DNA of 64,000 nucleotides from Bifidobacterium scaligerum (GTDB lineage Bacteria > Actinomycetota > Actinomycetes > Actinomycetales > Bifidobacteriaceae): positions 558,001-622,000 of the forward strand of contig NZ_PGLQ01000001.1 in assembly GCF_002802865.1 (NCBI RefSeq), read 5' to 3'. Position 1 is the stretch's first letter. The number at the start of each line of letters is the position of its first letter. This document shows, piece by piece, positions 54,117 to 63,042 of this stretch. Made by a program: the position numbers and the translations under genes. Below the pieces are notes generated by a model. The model searched no databases. It worked only from the letters and a program-made list of their open reading frames with translations, and was not told the DNA's origin.

Positions 54117-55176
54117 ACTCATCCCTTTCGGACAGCTCCAGCAGTCGTTCGGCCACAGCGGCAAGATCCAAACCGTTCACTTCTTCCACTGTGCGAGCCA
54201 AATCAGTGGGTAAGGCGCCGGCTCCATGGCACGCGCCAAGAATTGCACCGCTGATAGCGGCAATGGTGTCAGTGTCGCCGCCTAAGTTAGCGGCCACGAC
54301 CAGAGCATCATACGGACGCTCAGCATATCGGGCAATAATTGCGCATGCAGCAGGTACGGATTCATTGGCCTCTACACTGGTGCCGATTAGATCACGCAGA
54401 TGCTGGGCGAACATATCATGATCGTAGAGGTCAGCGGCGTTATCGCCTGTATGATCTCGCGCCCAATTGATGGCCCACCGCGCACGAGCAATCACCGATG
54501 CTTTTGCGGACCAATGGCCTGCATCAAGCCCCTCGAACTGTCTCATAGCTAAGTATGCAGTCACAAAATTGCAGGCCAGAAGCAAAGCTTCCACCGGAGC
54601 CGCCCCATTGATGCCATAACTGACAGCCGCAGCGACCAGCATGGTGGACTCAAGCCCTTGTCTGGTGTTATGCGTCACGATAGAGGATCGCCGCGCGATT
54701 TCCGCCAGATGCGGCCCGGGTCTATTGGCAATGCCAATAGGGCATGCACGCATAGCACCGCCGTTGGTGGTGCCGAGAATACCGGTTTGCTCTACTGCGA
54801 CACCAGCTTGGAACTGTTCAAGAGCTCGTTTGGTAGAGGGGCCCAGCAAATCCAGTGAGCCCTTGGCTTTCATATCCGCTTCCCAATTCAGCAATGCACA
54901 AGCATACTGACGAATGTCAAGTTCACCGTTGCCGTCAATGAGCTGATTGGCCAGCAACAACGCCTGCTCAGTATCATCGGTAACGCTGCCGGCTTGCATG
55001 TTCGCAGCAATGGGTTGCCGGGCGGATGCCTCTATGAAAGTGCGAATAGGCGCATTGCCATATTCTGCACGAATTGTCTCCGGGGACATGCTCTGTGTGG
55101 GCATGCCGAGCGCATCGCCGATAGCGAGACCCAGTAACGCCCCCATGGCATGATCATGCAAGGAACCAATCACCAT
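54106..55176 (-). CDS. ADP-ribosylglycohydrolase family protein
   Basis: A 356-aa alpha-helical hydrolase. Metal-binding motifs: GDALGMPTQ near residue 26, GSVTDDTEQ (about 64-72), and GGDTDTIAAI near residue 300. The family removes ADP-ribose from proteins or cleaves related glycosidic bonds. The ATG at 55176 with AGGAAAC is preferred over 55206, which would overlap the HAD gene. It stands between a HAD phosphatase and a PfkB kinase, so a nucleoside or ADP-ribose salvage pathway is plausible. Confidence 0.9.
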   Translation of the reverse strand: MVIGSLHDHAMGALLGLAIGDALGMPTQSMSPETIRAEYGNAPIRTFIEASARQPIAANMQAGSVTDDTEQALLLANQLIDGNGELDIRQYACALLNWEADMKAKGSLDLLGPSTKRALEQFQAGVAVEQTGILGTTNGGAMRACPIGIANRPGPHLAEIARRSSIVTHNTRQGLESTMLVAAAVSYGINGAAPVEALLLACNFVTAYLAMRQFEGLDAGHWSAKASVIARARWAINWARDHTGDNAADLYDHDMFAQHLRDLIGTSVEANESVPAACAIIARYAERPYDALVVAANLGGDTDTIAAISGAILGACHGAGALPTDLARTVEEVNGLDLAAVAERLLELSERDEYER

Positions 55177-55181
55177 GTTTC

Positions 55182-56090
55182 CTACTGTAGTCGGGATTCG
55201 ATCCATTGGGCCACGCCGTCTTCGTTATTAGGCGGACAGACTTCGTCGGCGATGGCGAGTACCGCCGGATTGGCGTTGGATACGGCTATTCCCCTACCGG
55301 CCGTCTGCATCATCGTTATGTCGATGAGATCATCGCCAAATGCGACTGTCTGTTCGGCAGGTATATCGAATCGATCACAGACAAATCGCATGGCATGCTG
55401 CTTGTTGGCTTCGGGATTCATAAGCATCCACATAACGCCTTCGCTCACCGAAATCTCAAAATCGTCCGGTATGAGCGGGTGCAACAAATCCCATTGATCA
55501 GGTTCAGGGAAAATCGTAATCTTATCAGCTACGCCATCAGGTACATCATGAAAGTCGGTGTATCGAAAAGTCTGTGTTTTCCAATAAACGCTAATGTCAA
55601 AATTGGTGTATCGCACGTCGTCCATTACGATGCCGATTCTCAGCTCCGGAATGGCACTCAACAAATCAAGACAGACTTCACACGCACGGCGTGAGGGAAA
55701 CCCGATTTTAATCAGGCTACCGTCATTTGGAACCGCTCCAGAGGTGAGCGTGTCGAAGTTGGAATGTGCCGGATCAAAATCAATGAGTGCGCCATTCAGA
55801 TAGATCACGGCATCGACCGGCAGTTGCTCGGCGAATCTCAATCCTGTACTGACCGGACGTGCAGTGGCAATGACGAATCGAGAGCCCGCGTCATGCGCAC
55901 GCTCAATAGCGCGGATGCTACGCTCGCTGATGTCACGATCCTCGAATACTTCGGCGTCATGAAGCAGTGTGCCATCAAGATCAGCGACAATCAGTGGCGG
56001 TAGCGTATTAGCCAAGGGATCGGGCTCACGAGAAGTATTGCGGACTGGATTATGCATGGTGTCTGTCCGAATATCATCATGAATCGTCAT
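55182..56090 (-). CDS. HAD superfamily (Cof-type, IIB) phosphatase
   Basis: A 302-aa HAD hydrolase with motif I LIVADLDGTLL (nucleophile Asp at about residue 38), motif II IATARP, Lys in DKITIFPE, and motif IV AFGDDLIDITMM. The cap is type IIB, as in Cof/YbiV sugar-phosphate phosphatases. The start ATG at 56090 overlaps the ldh stop as TAATG. The first 30 residues are an unconserved tail. Substrate unknown; perhaps a sugar or nucleotide phosphate related to neighbours. Confidence 0.9.
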   Translation of the reverse strand: MTIHDDIRTDTMHNPVRNTSREPDPLANTLPPLIVADLDGTLLHDAEVFEDRDISERSIRAIERAHDAGSRFVIATARPVSTGLRFAEQLPVDAVIYLNGALIDFDPAHSNFDTLTSGAVPNDGSLIKIGFPSRRACEVCLDLLSAIPELRIGIVMDDVRYTNFDISVYWKTQTFRYTDFHDVPDGVADKITIFPEPDQWDLLHPLIPDDFEISVSEGVMWMLMNPEANKQHAMRFVCDRFDIPAEQTVAFGDDLIDITMMQTAGRGIAVSNANPAVLAIADEVCPPNNEDGVAQWIESRLQ

Positions 56091-57040
56091 TACAACAGTC
56101 CTTGGCAATATGAACGAACGAGTTCTGCAGAATGATGGAGCTTGGAATGTTCTTCTTCAGTGAGTTCAAGCTCCACGATCTCATTGGCACCGTTGGCGCG
56201 CAGTTCAGTGGGCACTCCCAGGAATACATCATGCTCGCCATATTCGCCATCGAGCAATGTGGAGACAGGTACGATACGCCGTTCATCCCACAAGATGGTC
56301 TGTACGATTCCGGCTACGGTAGAAGCGATGCCAAAGTTGGTCCCTCCCTTGGCCACAACGATCTCGTTGCCGCGCATTCTCGTCTTGGCCTCAATTTCAG
56401 CGGTGGATACCGAGGCGAAACGATCCTGATTATCCGCAAGGAATCGGGCGAATGGTTTGCCCCCAAGCGAGACGGTGGACCATGCGGCGAATTGCGAATC
56501 GCCGTGCTCGCCCATGACGAAGCCACCCACGTTGCGTGGATCCAAGCCTGTTTCCTCTCCAATAATGGTTTTAAGCCGTGAAGTATCAAGCGCGGTGCCG
56601 GTGCCGAGTACCTGCGTACGAGGAAGGCCGGACCTTTTCCATGCGTACCATGCCATCACGTCCACCGGGTTGGACACCATAACAATGACACCATTGAATC
56701 CGGAAGCCATAACGTTGTCCACCACTTCTCCGACCAAGCCGACTGTAAAGCCAAGTTCGGCAAGTCGTGTGGAATTGGCCGGTGGCTTGCGGCCCACGGT
56801 GATGACCACGATGTCTGCATCCTTGCAATCCGAATAATCACCAGTGCGTACCTTCACATGGCGATCCTGGAACTCACTGCCATCATCCAAATCATGAGCC
56901 TCTCCCAGCGCCTTTGCATCGAAATGATCAATGAGCACTAATTCATTGCACAATCCATGTGTAACAATGCCGAATGCCGCGGTGGCTCCCACCTGCCCTG
57001 TGCCGACGATAACGACACGGTTCCTGTTCATAGTAACCAT
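56090..57040 (-). CDS. ldh: L-lactate dehydrogenase
   Basis: A 316-aa NAD-dependent enzyme: Rossmann motif VVIVGTGQVGATAAF, substrate Arg in STRLAEL, MVSNPVDVMAW and catalytic His in GEHGDSQ (about residue 178). It reduces pyruvate to L-lactate, regenerating NAD+. The ATG at 57040 follows AGGAAGGAG; the longer frame to 57157 is rejected. It heads a ldh-HAD-ADP-ribosylglycohydrolase-PfkB series with overlaps or tiny gaps. Bifidobacteria often carry two LDH genes; this may not be the main fermentation enzyme. Confidence 0.95.
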   Translation of the reverse strand: MVTMNRNRVVIVGTGQVGATAAFGIVTHGLCNELVLIDHFDAKALGEAHDLDDGSEFQDRHVKVRTGDYSDCKDADIVVITVGRKPPANSTRLAELGFTVGLVGEVVDNVMASGFNGVIVMVSNPVDVMAWYAWKRSGLPRTQVLGTGTALDTSRLKTIIGEETGLDPRNVGGFVMGEHGDSQFAAWSTVSLGGKPFARFLADNQDRFASVSTAEIEAKTRMRGNEIVVAKGGTNFGIASTVAGIVQTILWDERRIVPVSTLLDGEYGEHDVFLGVPTELRANGANEIVELELTEEEHSKLHHSAELVRSYCQGLL

Positions 57041-57131
57041 CTCATGCTCCTTCCTGAACACTGCTTCAGCCTGACACAATAGTACCGGCCAGCATGGTGC
57101 TTGACGGCCGGCAAGCACCATGACGTCAAAA

Positions 57132-57176
57132 AAGCTGCGGCCCGCAACCGAAAGCAACAGTTGCGGGCCGCAGCTT
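57132..57176 (-). terminator. Terminator after secG
   Basis: Perfect 17-bp stem AAGCTGCGGCCCGCAAC / GTTGCGGGCCGCAGCTT, then TTTTTTGACG on the minus strand. Confidence 0.95.
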
Positions 57177-57208
57177 GATAAAGCCTCTAGGTATTGACTG
57201 CACAGAAA

Positions 57209-57457
57209 TCAGCCAATATTGAATTTGGTCATCATATCCAGACCAATAATCAAGGCCACCCACAGCAGGGCGATGATGACGGTCCAACGATTCAGGTTCT
57301 TTTCCGCGACGCCAGAGGTGCCGGCATTCTGGGTAAGACCGCCACCGAACATATCGGAAAGGCCACCGCCCTTGCCCTTATGCATAAGGATGAGCAACGT
57401 CAGGATGAAGCTGAGCAGCACTACGATGATTTGCAGCGCAATCTTAAGAGCGGTCAC
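57209..57457 (-). CDS. secG: Preprotein translocase subunit SecG
   Basis: An 82-aa protein with two transmembrane helices (about residues 3-24 and 57-77) and the family loop HKGKGGGLSDMFGGG. The GTG at 57457 (MTALKIALQIIVV) is chosen because GGAGG lies six bases upstream; the longer frame to 57484 crosses that site. SecG stabilises SecYE and stimulates export. The pgk-tpiA-secG arrangement is widespread. Confidence 0.95.
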   Translation of the reverse strand: MTALKIALQIIVVLLSFILTLLILMHKGKGGGLSDMFGGGLTQNAGTSGVAEKNLNRWTVIIALLWVALIIGLDMMTKFNIG

Positions 57458-57524
57458 AGGGTACCTCCGAATCAATAAAACCAATGTATTAGCTTAGCGC
57501 ATACGTGGGAGAAACGTCGTATTG

Positions 57525-58325
57525 TTATCGCCCTTGTGTGGATTTCAATACCAGACGAGCGATTTTCGCCAATTCATCAACGTCCAGAGCAGCCCCTCCG
57601 ATAAGGAATCCATCCACATCGGGCTGGGAAATAAGCTCCGACGCGTTCTTGGAGGTTACTGACCCGCCATACAGAATACGAACGGCATCGGCGACATCAG
57701 CGCCGAAGGTTTCTCGCAGATCCTCTCGAATGGCACAGGATGCCTCCTGCGCAGACTGAGGAGTGGCAACCATTCCTGTACCGATAGCCCATACCGGCTC
57801 ATATGCCACGATGAGTTTCGAGGTTTCCTCATCGCTGAGGTCACGGGTAACATCGCGCACCTGACCGACGGCAAAGTCAAGCTCAATTCCTTGCCGACGT
57901 TCTTCGAAGCTTTCTCCGACGCACAAAATCGGCTGCATCCCGGCAGCAAGCACCGCACGCACTTGATCGACGATATTGGCATCATCCTCCGGGTGATATT
58001 TGCGTCTCTCGGAGTGCCCGACGATCACATAAGAGCATCCGAGGTGGGCTATCATATCAGCCGAGACATCTCCGGTAAACGCGCCTTGAGTGGTTACGGA
58101 TACCGACTGGGCGCCATAGGTCACGCGTAACCGATCCGCTTCGACCAACACCTGTACGCTACGCAAGGAAGTGAAAGAAGGGAATAGCGCGACCTCACAA
58201 CGTTTGAAATCAAAATGCGCGTCACGTAACAGCCATGCCAGCTTTTGCACGAAATATGTGGCCTCAAGATGATCGAAATTCATTTTCCAATTACCGGCCA
58301 CCAATGGAATGCGTTTGACTGTCAT
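57525..58325 (-). CDS. tpiA: Triosephosphate isomerase
   Basis: A 266-aa TIM barrel with the active-site Lys in GNWKMNFDH (about residue 14), His in GHSERR and Glu in AYEPVWAIGTG (about residue 178), plus the phosphate loop YGGSVTSKN. It interconverts dihydroxyacetone phosphate and glyceraldehyde-3-phosphate. AGGAGGGG precedes the ATG. Slightly longer than the 250-aa norm. Between pgk and secG. Confidence 0.97.
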   Translation of the reverse strand: MTVKRIPLVAGNWKMNFDHLEATYFVQKLAWLLRDAHFDFKRCEVALFPSFTSLRSVQVLVEADRLRVTYGAQSVSVTTQGAFTGDVSADMIAHLGCSYVIVGHSERRKYHPEDDANIVDQVRAVLAAGMQPILCVGESFEERRQGIELDFAVGQVRDVTRDLSDEETSKLIVAYEPVWAIGTGMVATPQSAQEASCAIREDLRETFGADVADAVRILYGGSVTSKNASELISQPDVDGFLIGGAALDVDELAKIARLVLKSTQGR

Positions 58326-58380
58326 ATGCCCCTCCTCTCAACATCAAAACTCCCCTTCTGAAGGAAGGCATCACTATAGA

Positions 58381-58423
58381 TGGCCGAGGAAAGTCCAAAC
58401 CTATTCAGGACTATCCTCGGCCA
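58381..58423 (-). terminator. Hairpin between pgk and tpiA
   Basis: TGGCCGAGGA / TCCTCGGCCA with an inner AGTCC/GGACT, interrupted by one or two bases. Probably a pgk terminator or processing site; tpiA starts 56 bp further. Confidence 0.7.
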
Positions 58424-58470
58424 TTCAGCGATCTGCATCCTTTCAGATAAGGGGAGCCGCTGTATGCAAA

Positions 58471-59676
58471 CTACTCAAGCACCTTGAGACCCGGGAGCTC
58501 CTTGCCCTCAAGGAATTCGAGGGAAGCGCCACCACCGGTGGAGATGTGAGAGAAGCCATCCTCCGGGAAACCGAGGTTGCGCACTGCGGAAGCGGAGTCG
58601 CCGCCGCCCACGATGGTGAAGGCACCAGCCGCAGTGGCGTCGACGAGACCCTGAGCCACAGCCTTAGTGCCAGCAGCAAACTCCGGAATCTCGAACACGC
58701 CCATCGGGCCGTTCCACACCACGGTCTTGGAGTCCACGATCTTGTCGTGGAACAGCTTCTGGGAATCAGGCCCAATGTCCAGACCCATCTTGTCTGCCGG
58801 GATGGCATCGGCAGGGACGACCTCCGGAGCGACCGGGGTATCGCCGGCCGGGAAGCCGGGGTTCACGACGATGTCGGTCGGCAGCACGAGCTCAACGCCG
58901 TTCTTCTCAGCGGTCTCGATATAGCCCTTGACCTTGTCGAGCTGATCCTCTTCGAGCAGGGAGGTGCCGACCTCGTAGCCCTTGGCCTTGAGGAAGGTGA
59001 ACACCATACCGCCGCCAATGACCAGACGGTTGGCCTTGTCGAGCAGGTTCTCGATCACGCCGAGCTTGTCGGAGACCTTGGAACCGCCGAGCACCACGGT
59101 GAACGGACGCTCCGGGTTCTCGGTGGCCTTGGACAGGGCCTTGACTTCCTTCTCGACCAACAGACCTGCGGCAGCCGGCAGATCGGCGGCCACATCGTAG
59201 TTGGAGCCCTGAGCACGGTGGACCACACCGAAGCCATCGGAGACGAAAGCCTCACCGAGGGCGGCGATCTTCTTGGCGTAAGCGGCACGCACCTCAGCGT
59301 CCTTAGAGGTCTCCTCCGGGTTGAAGCGCACGTTCTGCAGCAGCACCACATCGCCGTCGTTCATGGCGGCAACCTTGGCCTGAGCATCCTCGCCATAGGT
59401 ATCGGATGCCAACGGAACCTCGATGCCGAGCAGCTCGCCGAGGCGGGCGGCAACCGGAGCCAGGCTCAGCTCAGGGACGACCTTGCCCTTCGGGCGGCCG
59501 AGGTGAGCCATCAGAATGACCTTGGCGCCTTCTTCGCGCAGGGCCTTGATGGTCGGCAGGGCGGCCTTGATACGACCGTCATCAGTGATGGTGGTGCCGT
59601 CCAGCGGGACGTTGAAATCAGCGCGGACGAGAACGCGCTTGCCCTTGAGATCTCCGAGATCCTTGAGTGTCTTCAT
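58471..59676 (-). CDS. pgk: Phosphoglycerate kinase
   Basis: A 401-aa monomer: N-terminal [23 protein letters not shown], and C-terminal nucleotide loop [10 protein letters not shown] and [13 protein letters not shown]. It makes ATP from 1,3-bisphosphoglycerate. AAGGAAAGGATATT precedes the ATG. Codon use suggests high expression. The leader contains the inverted repeat at 59706-59728. Confidence 0.98.
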   Translation of the reverse strand: MKTLKDLGDLKGKRVLVRADFNVPLDGTTITDDGRIKAALPTIKALREEGAKVILMAHLGRPKGKVVPELSLAPVAARLGELLGIEVPLASDTYGEDAQAKVAAMNDGDVVLLQNVRFNPEETSKDAEVRAAYAKKIAALGEAFVSDGFGVVHRAQGSNYDVAADLPAAAGLLVEKEVKALSKATENPERPFTVVLGGSKVSDKLGVIENLLDKANRLVIGGGMVFTFLKAKGYEVGTSLLEEDQLDKVKGYIETAEKNGVELVLPTDIVVNPGFPAGDTPVAPEVVPADAIPADKMGLDIGPDSQKLFHDKIVDSKTVVWNGPMGVFEIPEFAAGTKAVAQGLVDATAAGAFTIVGGGDSASAVRNLGFPEDGFSHISTGGGASLEFLEGKELPGLKVLE

Positions 59677-59705
59677 AATATCCTTTCCTTGACGGATTTC
59701 ACGTC

Positions 59706-59728
59706 AAAGTGGCCAGTTTTGCCACTTT
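59706..59728. promoter_or_regulatory. Inverted repeat in pgk leader
   Basis: AAAGTGGC / GCCACTTT, eight pairs around seven bases, 30 bp upstream of pgk. Possible operator or 5' hairpin. Confidence 0.45.
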
Positions 59729-59779
59729 GCATATTACAGGCATTTGAGAACAAAACCATGCACCCGCTCAAACAAAACA

Positions 59780-59808
59780 CCGGATTCAATCCTGACGACT
59801 GAATCCGG
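59780..59808 (-). terminator. Terminator after whiA
   Basis: CCGGATTCA / TGAATCCGG, nine pairs, followed on the minus strand by TGTTTTGTTTGAG. Confidence 0.85.
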
Positions 59809-59879
59809 CGATGTTCACGATGCAATGCCCCTTGCGCGCATGGGTCACCTACCTAAATAGATGGGCGCATGCGCACGTT

Positions 59880-60830
59880 TCACTTACCTTCGGCGGCACG
59901 GGCCTTTTCGGTCTTTTCCGCAAGCTGCAGCAGACGGCGAATGCGACCGGCGATTGCATCTTTGGTGATTTGCGGTTCGGCTATCTTGCCGAGCTCTTCA
60001 AGGCTCTTATCTACATGATCGATGCGCAGCTGACCAGCCTGACGCAGGTTGTCAGGAATGTTATCCCCCAATACCTCAAAAGCGTGCTGCACCTTCTCGC
60101 TAGCCTCGGCAGCGGCCTTTGCGGAACGACGCATGTTGGCGTCGTCGAAGTTGGCCAGACGATTCGCCTTGCCACGAGTTTCGCCATCGGAACGTTTGCC
60201 GGTCCACTCACGAGCCGAACGGGAAGCCCCCATCAGCTTGAGCATGCGTTCAATGGCGTCCGGGTCCTTCAGCGTAACCCGCTCGGAGCTGCGCAATGTG
60301 CGGTGTTTCGCCTGAATGCCAAGACGGCGAGCCACACCGCACAATGCCATGGCGGCTTCCTCGGACGGGCAGGCAATCTCCAAGAAGCTCGCCTTACCGG
60401 GATCAGAAAGGAATCCACGCGCCATGAAGGCTCCACGCCATGCCGCTTTGATCTGAGCGATGGAACCATTGACCACTTCAGCCGGCAAGCCGTGAACCTG
60501 CTGCTTACGGCGATCAACCAAGCCGGTCTGCAGAGCAAGAGCCACTACATTGCGTGTAACGAGCACCACATACGTTTCTACAGGGCCGTTCTGCGTCTGT
60601 CGCGTAAGATGATTGATCTCAGCCTCATGCCCGAATACGTTGCGCAAGGTGTTGCGCAACCACTCGGCCGCATCAAGCGAAGTGAATACAGCCTGTATAA
60701 CATAAGCGTTCTGTACGGGACGCAATCCGCCGCCAAAACGAATCATCGCAGCGGCTTGCGCTTTGATAGCCGCCGGTGAATCGCCTTCAAAAGCGGCCAA
60801 TTCGCTTTTGACATCGTCCAGAAGAGCCAA
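59880..60830 (-). CDS. whiA: WhiA family DNA-binding protein
   Basis: A 316-aa protein with an N-terminal LAGLIDADG-like fold ([34 protein letters not shown]) and a C-terminal helix-turn-helix ([22 protein letters not shown]). WhiA affects cell division and sporulation regulation in actinobacteria and has a broader role in Bacillus. The start is TTG, seven bases after AGGAGG. It follows aroE-rapZ, and the rapZ-whiA-pgk series is conserved in actinobacteria. Confidence 0.95.
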   Translation of the reverse strand: MALLDDVKSELAAFEGDSPAAIKAQAAAMIRFGGGLRPVQNAYVIQAVFTSLDAAEWLRNTLRNVFGHEAEINHLTRQTQNGPVETYVVLVTRNVVALALQTGLVDRRKQQVHGLPAEVVNGSIAQIKAAWRGAFMARGFLSDPGKASFLEIACPSEEAAMALCGVARRLGIQAKHRTLRSSERVTLKDPDAIERMLKLMGASRSAREWTGKRSDGETRGKANRLANFDDANMRRSAKAAAEASEKVQHAFEVLGDNIPDNLRQAGQLRIDHVDKSLEELGKIAEPQITKDAIAGRIRRLLQLAEKTEKARAAEGK

Positions 60831-60997
60831 GATCCAACCTCCTACAGTCCCGTTCTTCTCAATGCATCAAGCGCCTCGGCTTTGTTGCAGTCGGAAGCCA
60901 TCGGCTTACTGTGATACCTAATCTCGTGGACAACTAAACCCGTTTGACATATAATTCGGGCTCTGTTTTCTCGCACTGTGAGCAATCTAATCAATTG

Positions 60998-61987
60998 CTA
61001 TAACGAATGACGTTTATGCAGTTCCCTTGCGGAAACAGAAACGTTCAATCCATGCAGACGGAGTCGACGTGCCAGCTCCTCACTCATAGCCACCGAACGA
61101 TGCTGGCCACCCGTACAACCTATGGCAATAGTCACATAGTGCTTGTCTTCCTGGGCGTACCCTTCCAGAGCCGTTTCGATTGCCTTCTCATAGGCATCCA
61201 GGAATTCCACGGCACCCTTGCTGGAAAGCACATAATCCGACACCGGCTTGTCCAGCCCATTCAGCTCCCGCAATTCAGGCACCCAGAACGGATTGGGCAG
61301 GAACCGCACATCAGCTACGAAATCAGCATCAATGGGCATACCGTATTTGAACCCGAAGCTGAATATGTGTACGGAAACGGTAGCGGGACCGGATCCGAGC
61401 ATCGCATCATAAAGCTTTGTGGAAAGCTGATGAATACTCAAATTACTGGTATCAATAACCCAATCGGCACGTTCTTTAAGATTGTTCAGCAACTGACGTT
61501 CCTCAAGAATGCCATCGATCAAACGATTCCCATGCTGCAACGGATGCGGCCTGCGAACAGATTCATATCGTTTGATCAGCACATCGTCACTCGCATCAAG
61601 AAACAGTATGCGGGTTTTCACTCCGAGATCATCGAGATGGCTCAGCACCGCCACCAGATCATCGAAATAACTGGAGCGCACATCAATCACCGCAGCGAGC
61701 TTATGGACACCTCCATTGGCTCCCGAGGTAGTCATCATATCGACCAATGGGATGAGCAACCGGGGCGGCAGATTATCCACCACATACCAGCCCATATCTT
61801 CCACACAATCGGCGGCATGGGAACGACCGGCCCCAGACATACCGGTGATAAGCAACACCTCAAAATCGGCTGCTGGAGACGTTTGCTTCACCGGCATGGA
61901 AGCCGCATGCCGAGATTCCGTCTGAGTCTCCCCTATCGATGGCACGCTCGACGTTGACGCCGTACGCACAGATGCAGATTCATTCAT
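60998..61987 (-). CDS. rapZ: RapZ-like nucleotide-binding protein
   Basis: A 329-aa P-loop protein: ITGMSGAGRSHAADCVEDMGW with Arg in place of the Walker A Lys, as is common in actinobacteria, then VVDNLPP, IDVRSSYF, and C-terminal IGCTGGQHRSV. E. coli RapZ controls a small-RNA decay pathway; the actinobacterial role is unclear. The ATG at 61987 has GAGGAGG at seven bases and overlaps the aroE stop by one base; the GTG at 61990 is an alternative. The first 40 residues are a low-complexity tail. Confidence 0.94.
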   Translation of the reverse strand: MNESASVRTASTSSVPSIGETQTESRHAASMPVKQTSPAADFEVLLITGMSGAGRSHAADCVEDMGWYVVDNLPPRLLIPLVDMMTTSGANGGVHKLAAVIDVRSSYFDDLVAVLSHLDDLGVKTRILFLDASDDVLIKRYESVRRPHPLQHGNRLIDGILEERQLLNNLKERADWVIDTSNLSIHQLSTKLYDAMLGSGPATVSVHIFSFGFKYGMPIDADFVADVRFLPNPFWVPELRELNGLDKPVSDYVLSSKGAVEFLDAYEKAIETALEGYAQEDKHYVTIAIGCTGGQHRSVAMSEELARRLRLHGLNVSVSARELHKRHSL

Positions 61988-62958
61988 CACAGAGCCTCCT
62001 CAAGAGCTTTGCGCATGGCTATCTCCAGATGATCGTCTTCGGTGGTTGTATCTTGCAACCGCTGATCAGCGTCGCTGGGCGGATCGGTATCCCAAATACC
62101 GGTCATGAGCAACACCTGCACCAAAGCCTGATACAACAGCATTTCCTCACCTCCGATGGCGCGCCCACCGCGGTTTCTCCACGCTTTCATGAGTTTGGTG
62201 GGACGTGGATCATATACGACGTCCAGCAGCAAACCATGCACGGATGCCGTGCCGTCAACCAGCATTTCAGCCACACCATCGGCAGCATGACCAGGAATCG
62301 TATTGATGGCGTATTCAGCTTGGCCTGCAACGGCTGTAAGCGCTGCAACATCATCTAAGCCGATTTCGTCATAGGGATGGTTGGTTTTGATGAATTTGTC
62401 GACCACATCATTCAAGCCAGGGTTTTTCCCGGGATGCCGTGCCGCTACGGTGACATGTCCGATTTCCGGCATCATCGCGCAGGCCGCCGCAGCTGAAGTG
62501 GCGGTATTGCCGTTGCCAATAATCAGTGCGTTCAGACTCCGGTCTGGCTTATGGTGTTCGCCGAATTCACGATTGGCATTGTCAAAAGCCAGTTGAATAC
62601 CAACAACATCCGTGTTGTACAGCCGAATACCGGGTTTGCCATGAGGCCATCCCTGATCATCATAAGTTGCTTTTGACCAATCAAACACTGCGGTGTTGGC
62701 AATGTGAAGCTCTTTTGCCCATAGATTCGAGGGGATACCATACGGTTGGATGGTTTTCTTCAACGGCATGGTGAGGCTCAGACCAGCCCACGAAGGGTCG
62801 AGTCCTTTCAGGAAAGCATCGAGATCGTCTTCTCCTACTTCATGCTTGTCATAATGCCATTCTGCGAGACCGAGCGCTTGATAGGCGGCATTATGCAGTA
62901 CGGGGGAAAGCGAATGTGCGATGGGCTTGCCGAGCACCGCGCAATGATGATTGGCCAT
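61987..62958 (-). CDS. aroE: Shikimate dehydrogenase
   Basis: A 323-aa enzyme with the substrate domain PIAHSLSPVLHNAAY, active-site Lys in LTMPLKKTI and the NADP domain GNGNTATSAAAA. It reduces 3-dehydroshikimate in aromatic amino acid synthesis. The C-terminal 30 residues form an acidic tail. GGAGAGG before the ATG. It overlaps rapZ and likely is co-transcribed from uvrC through whiA, a typical actinobacterial unit. Confidence 0.93.
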   Translation of the reverse strand: MANHHCAVLGKPIAHSLSPVLHNAAYQALGLAEWHYDKHEVGEDDLDAFLKGLDPSWAGLSLTMPLKKTIQPYGIPSNLWAKELHIANTAVFDWSKATYDDQGWPHGKPGIRLYNTDVVGIQLAFDNANREFGEHHKPDRSLNALIIGNGNTATSAAAACAMMPEIGHVTVAARHPGKNPGLNDVVDKFIKTNHPYDEIGLDDVAALTAVAGQAEYAINTIPGHAADGVAEMLVDGTASVHGLLLDVVYDPRPTKLMKAWRNRGGRAIGGEEMLLYQALVQVLLMTGIWDTDPPSDADQRLQDTTTEDDHLEIAMRKALEEAL

Positions 62959-63042
62959 ATCCTCTCCTTCTTAACTCTTCCCATGCTAGTCGACTTCCGA
63001 ACTTGCGCTGGTACATTTAACCGTCCGCACACCGTCACGGAA

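Noticed and set aside
58309..59802. 497-codon open frame antisense to pgk
   Set aside because: It covers pgk, which is certain, and its start lies inside tpiA's start region without a binding site.
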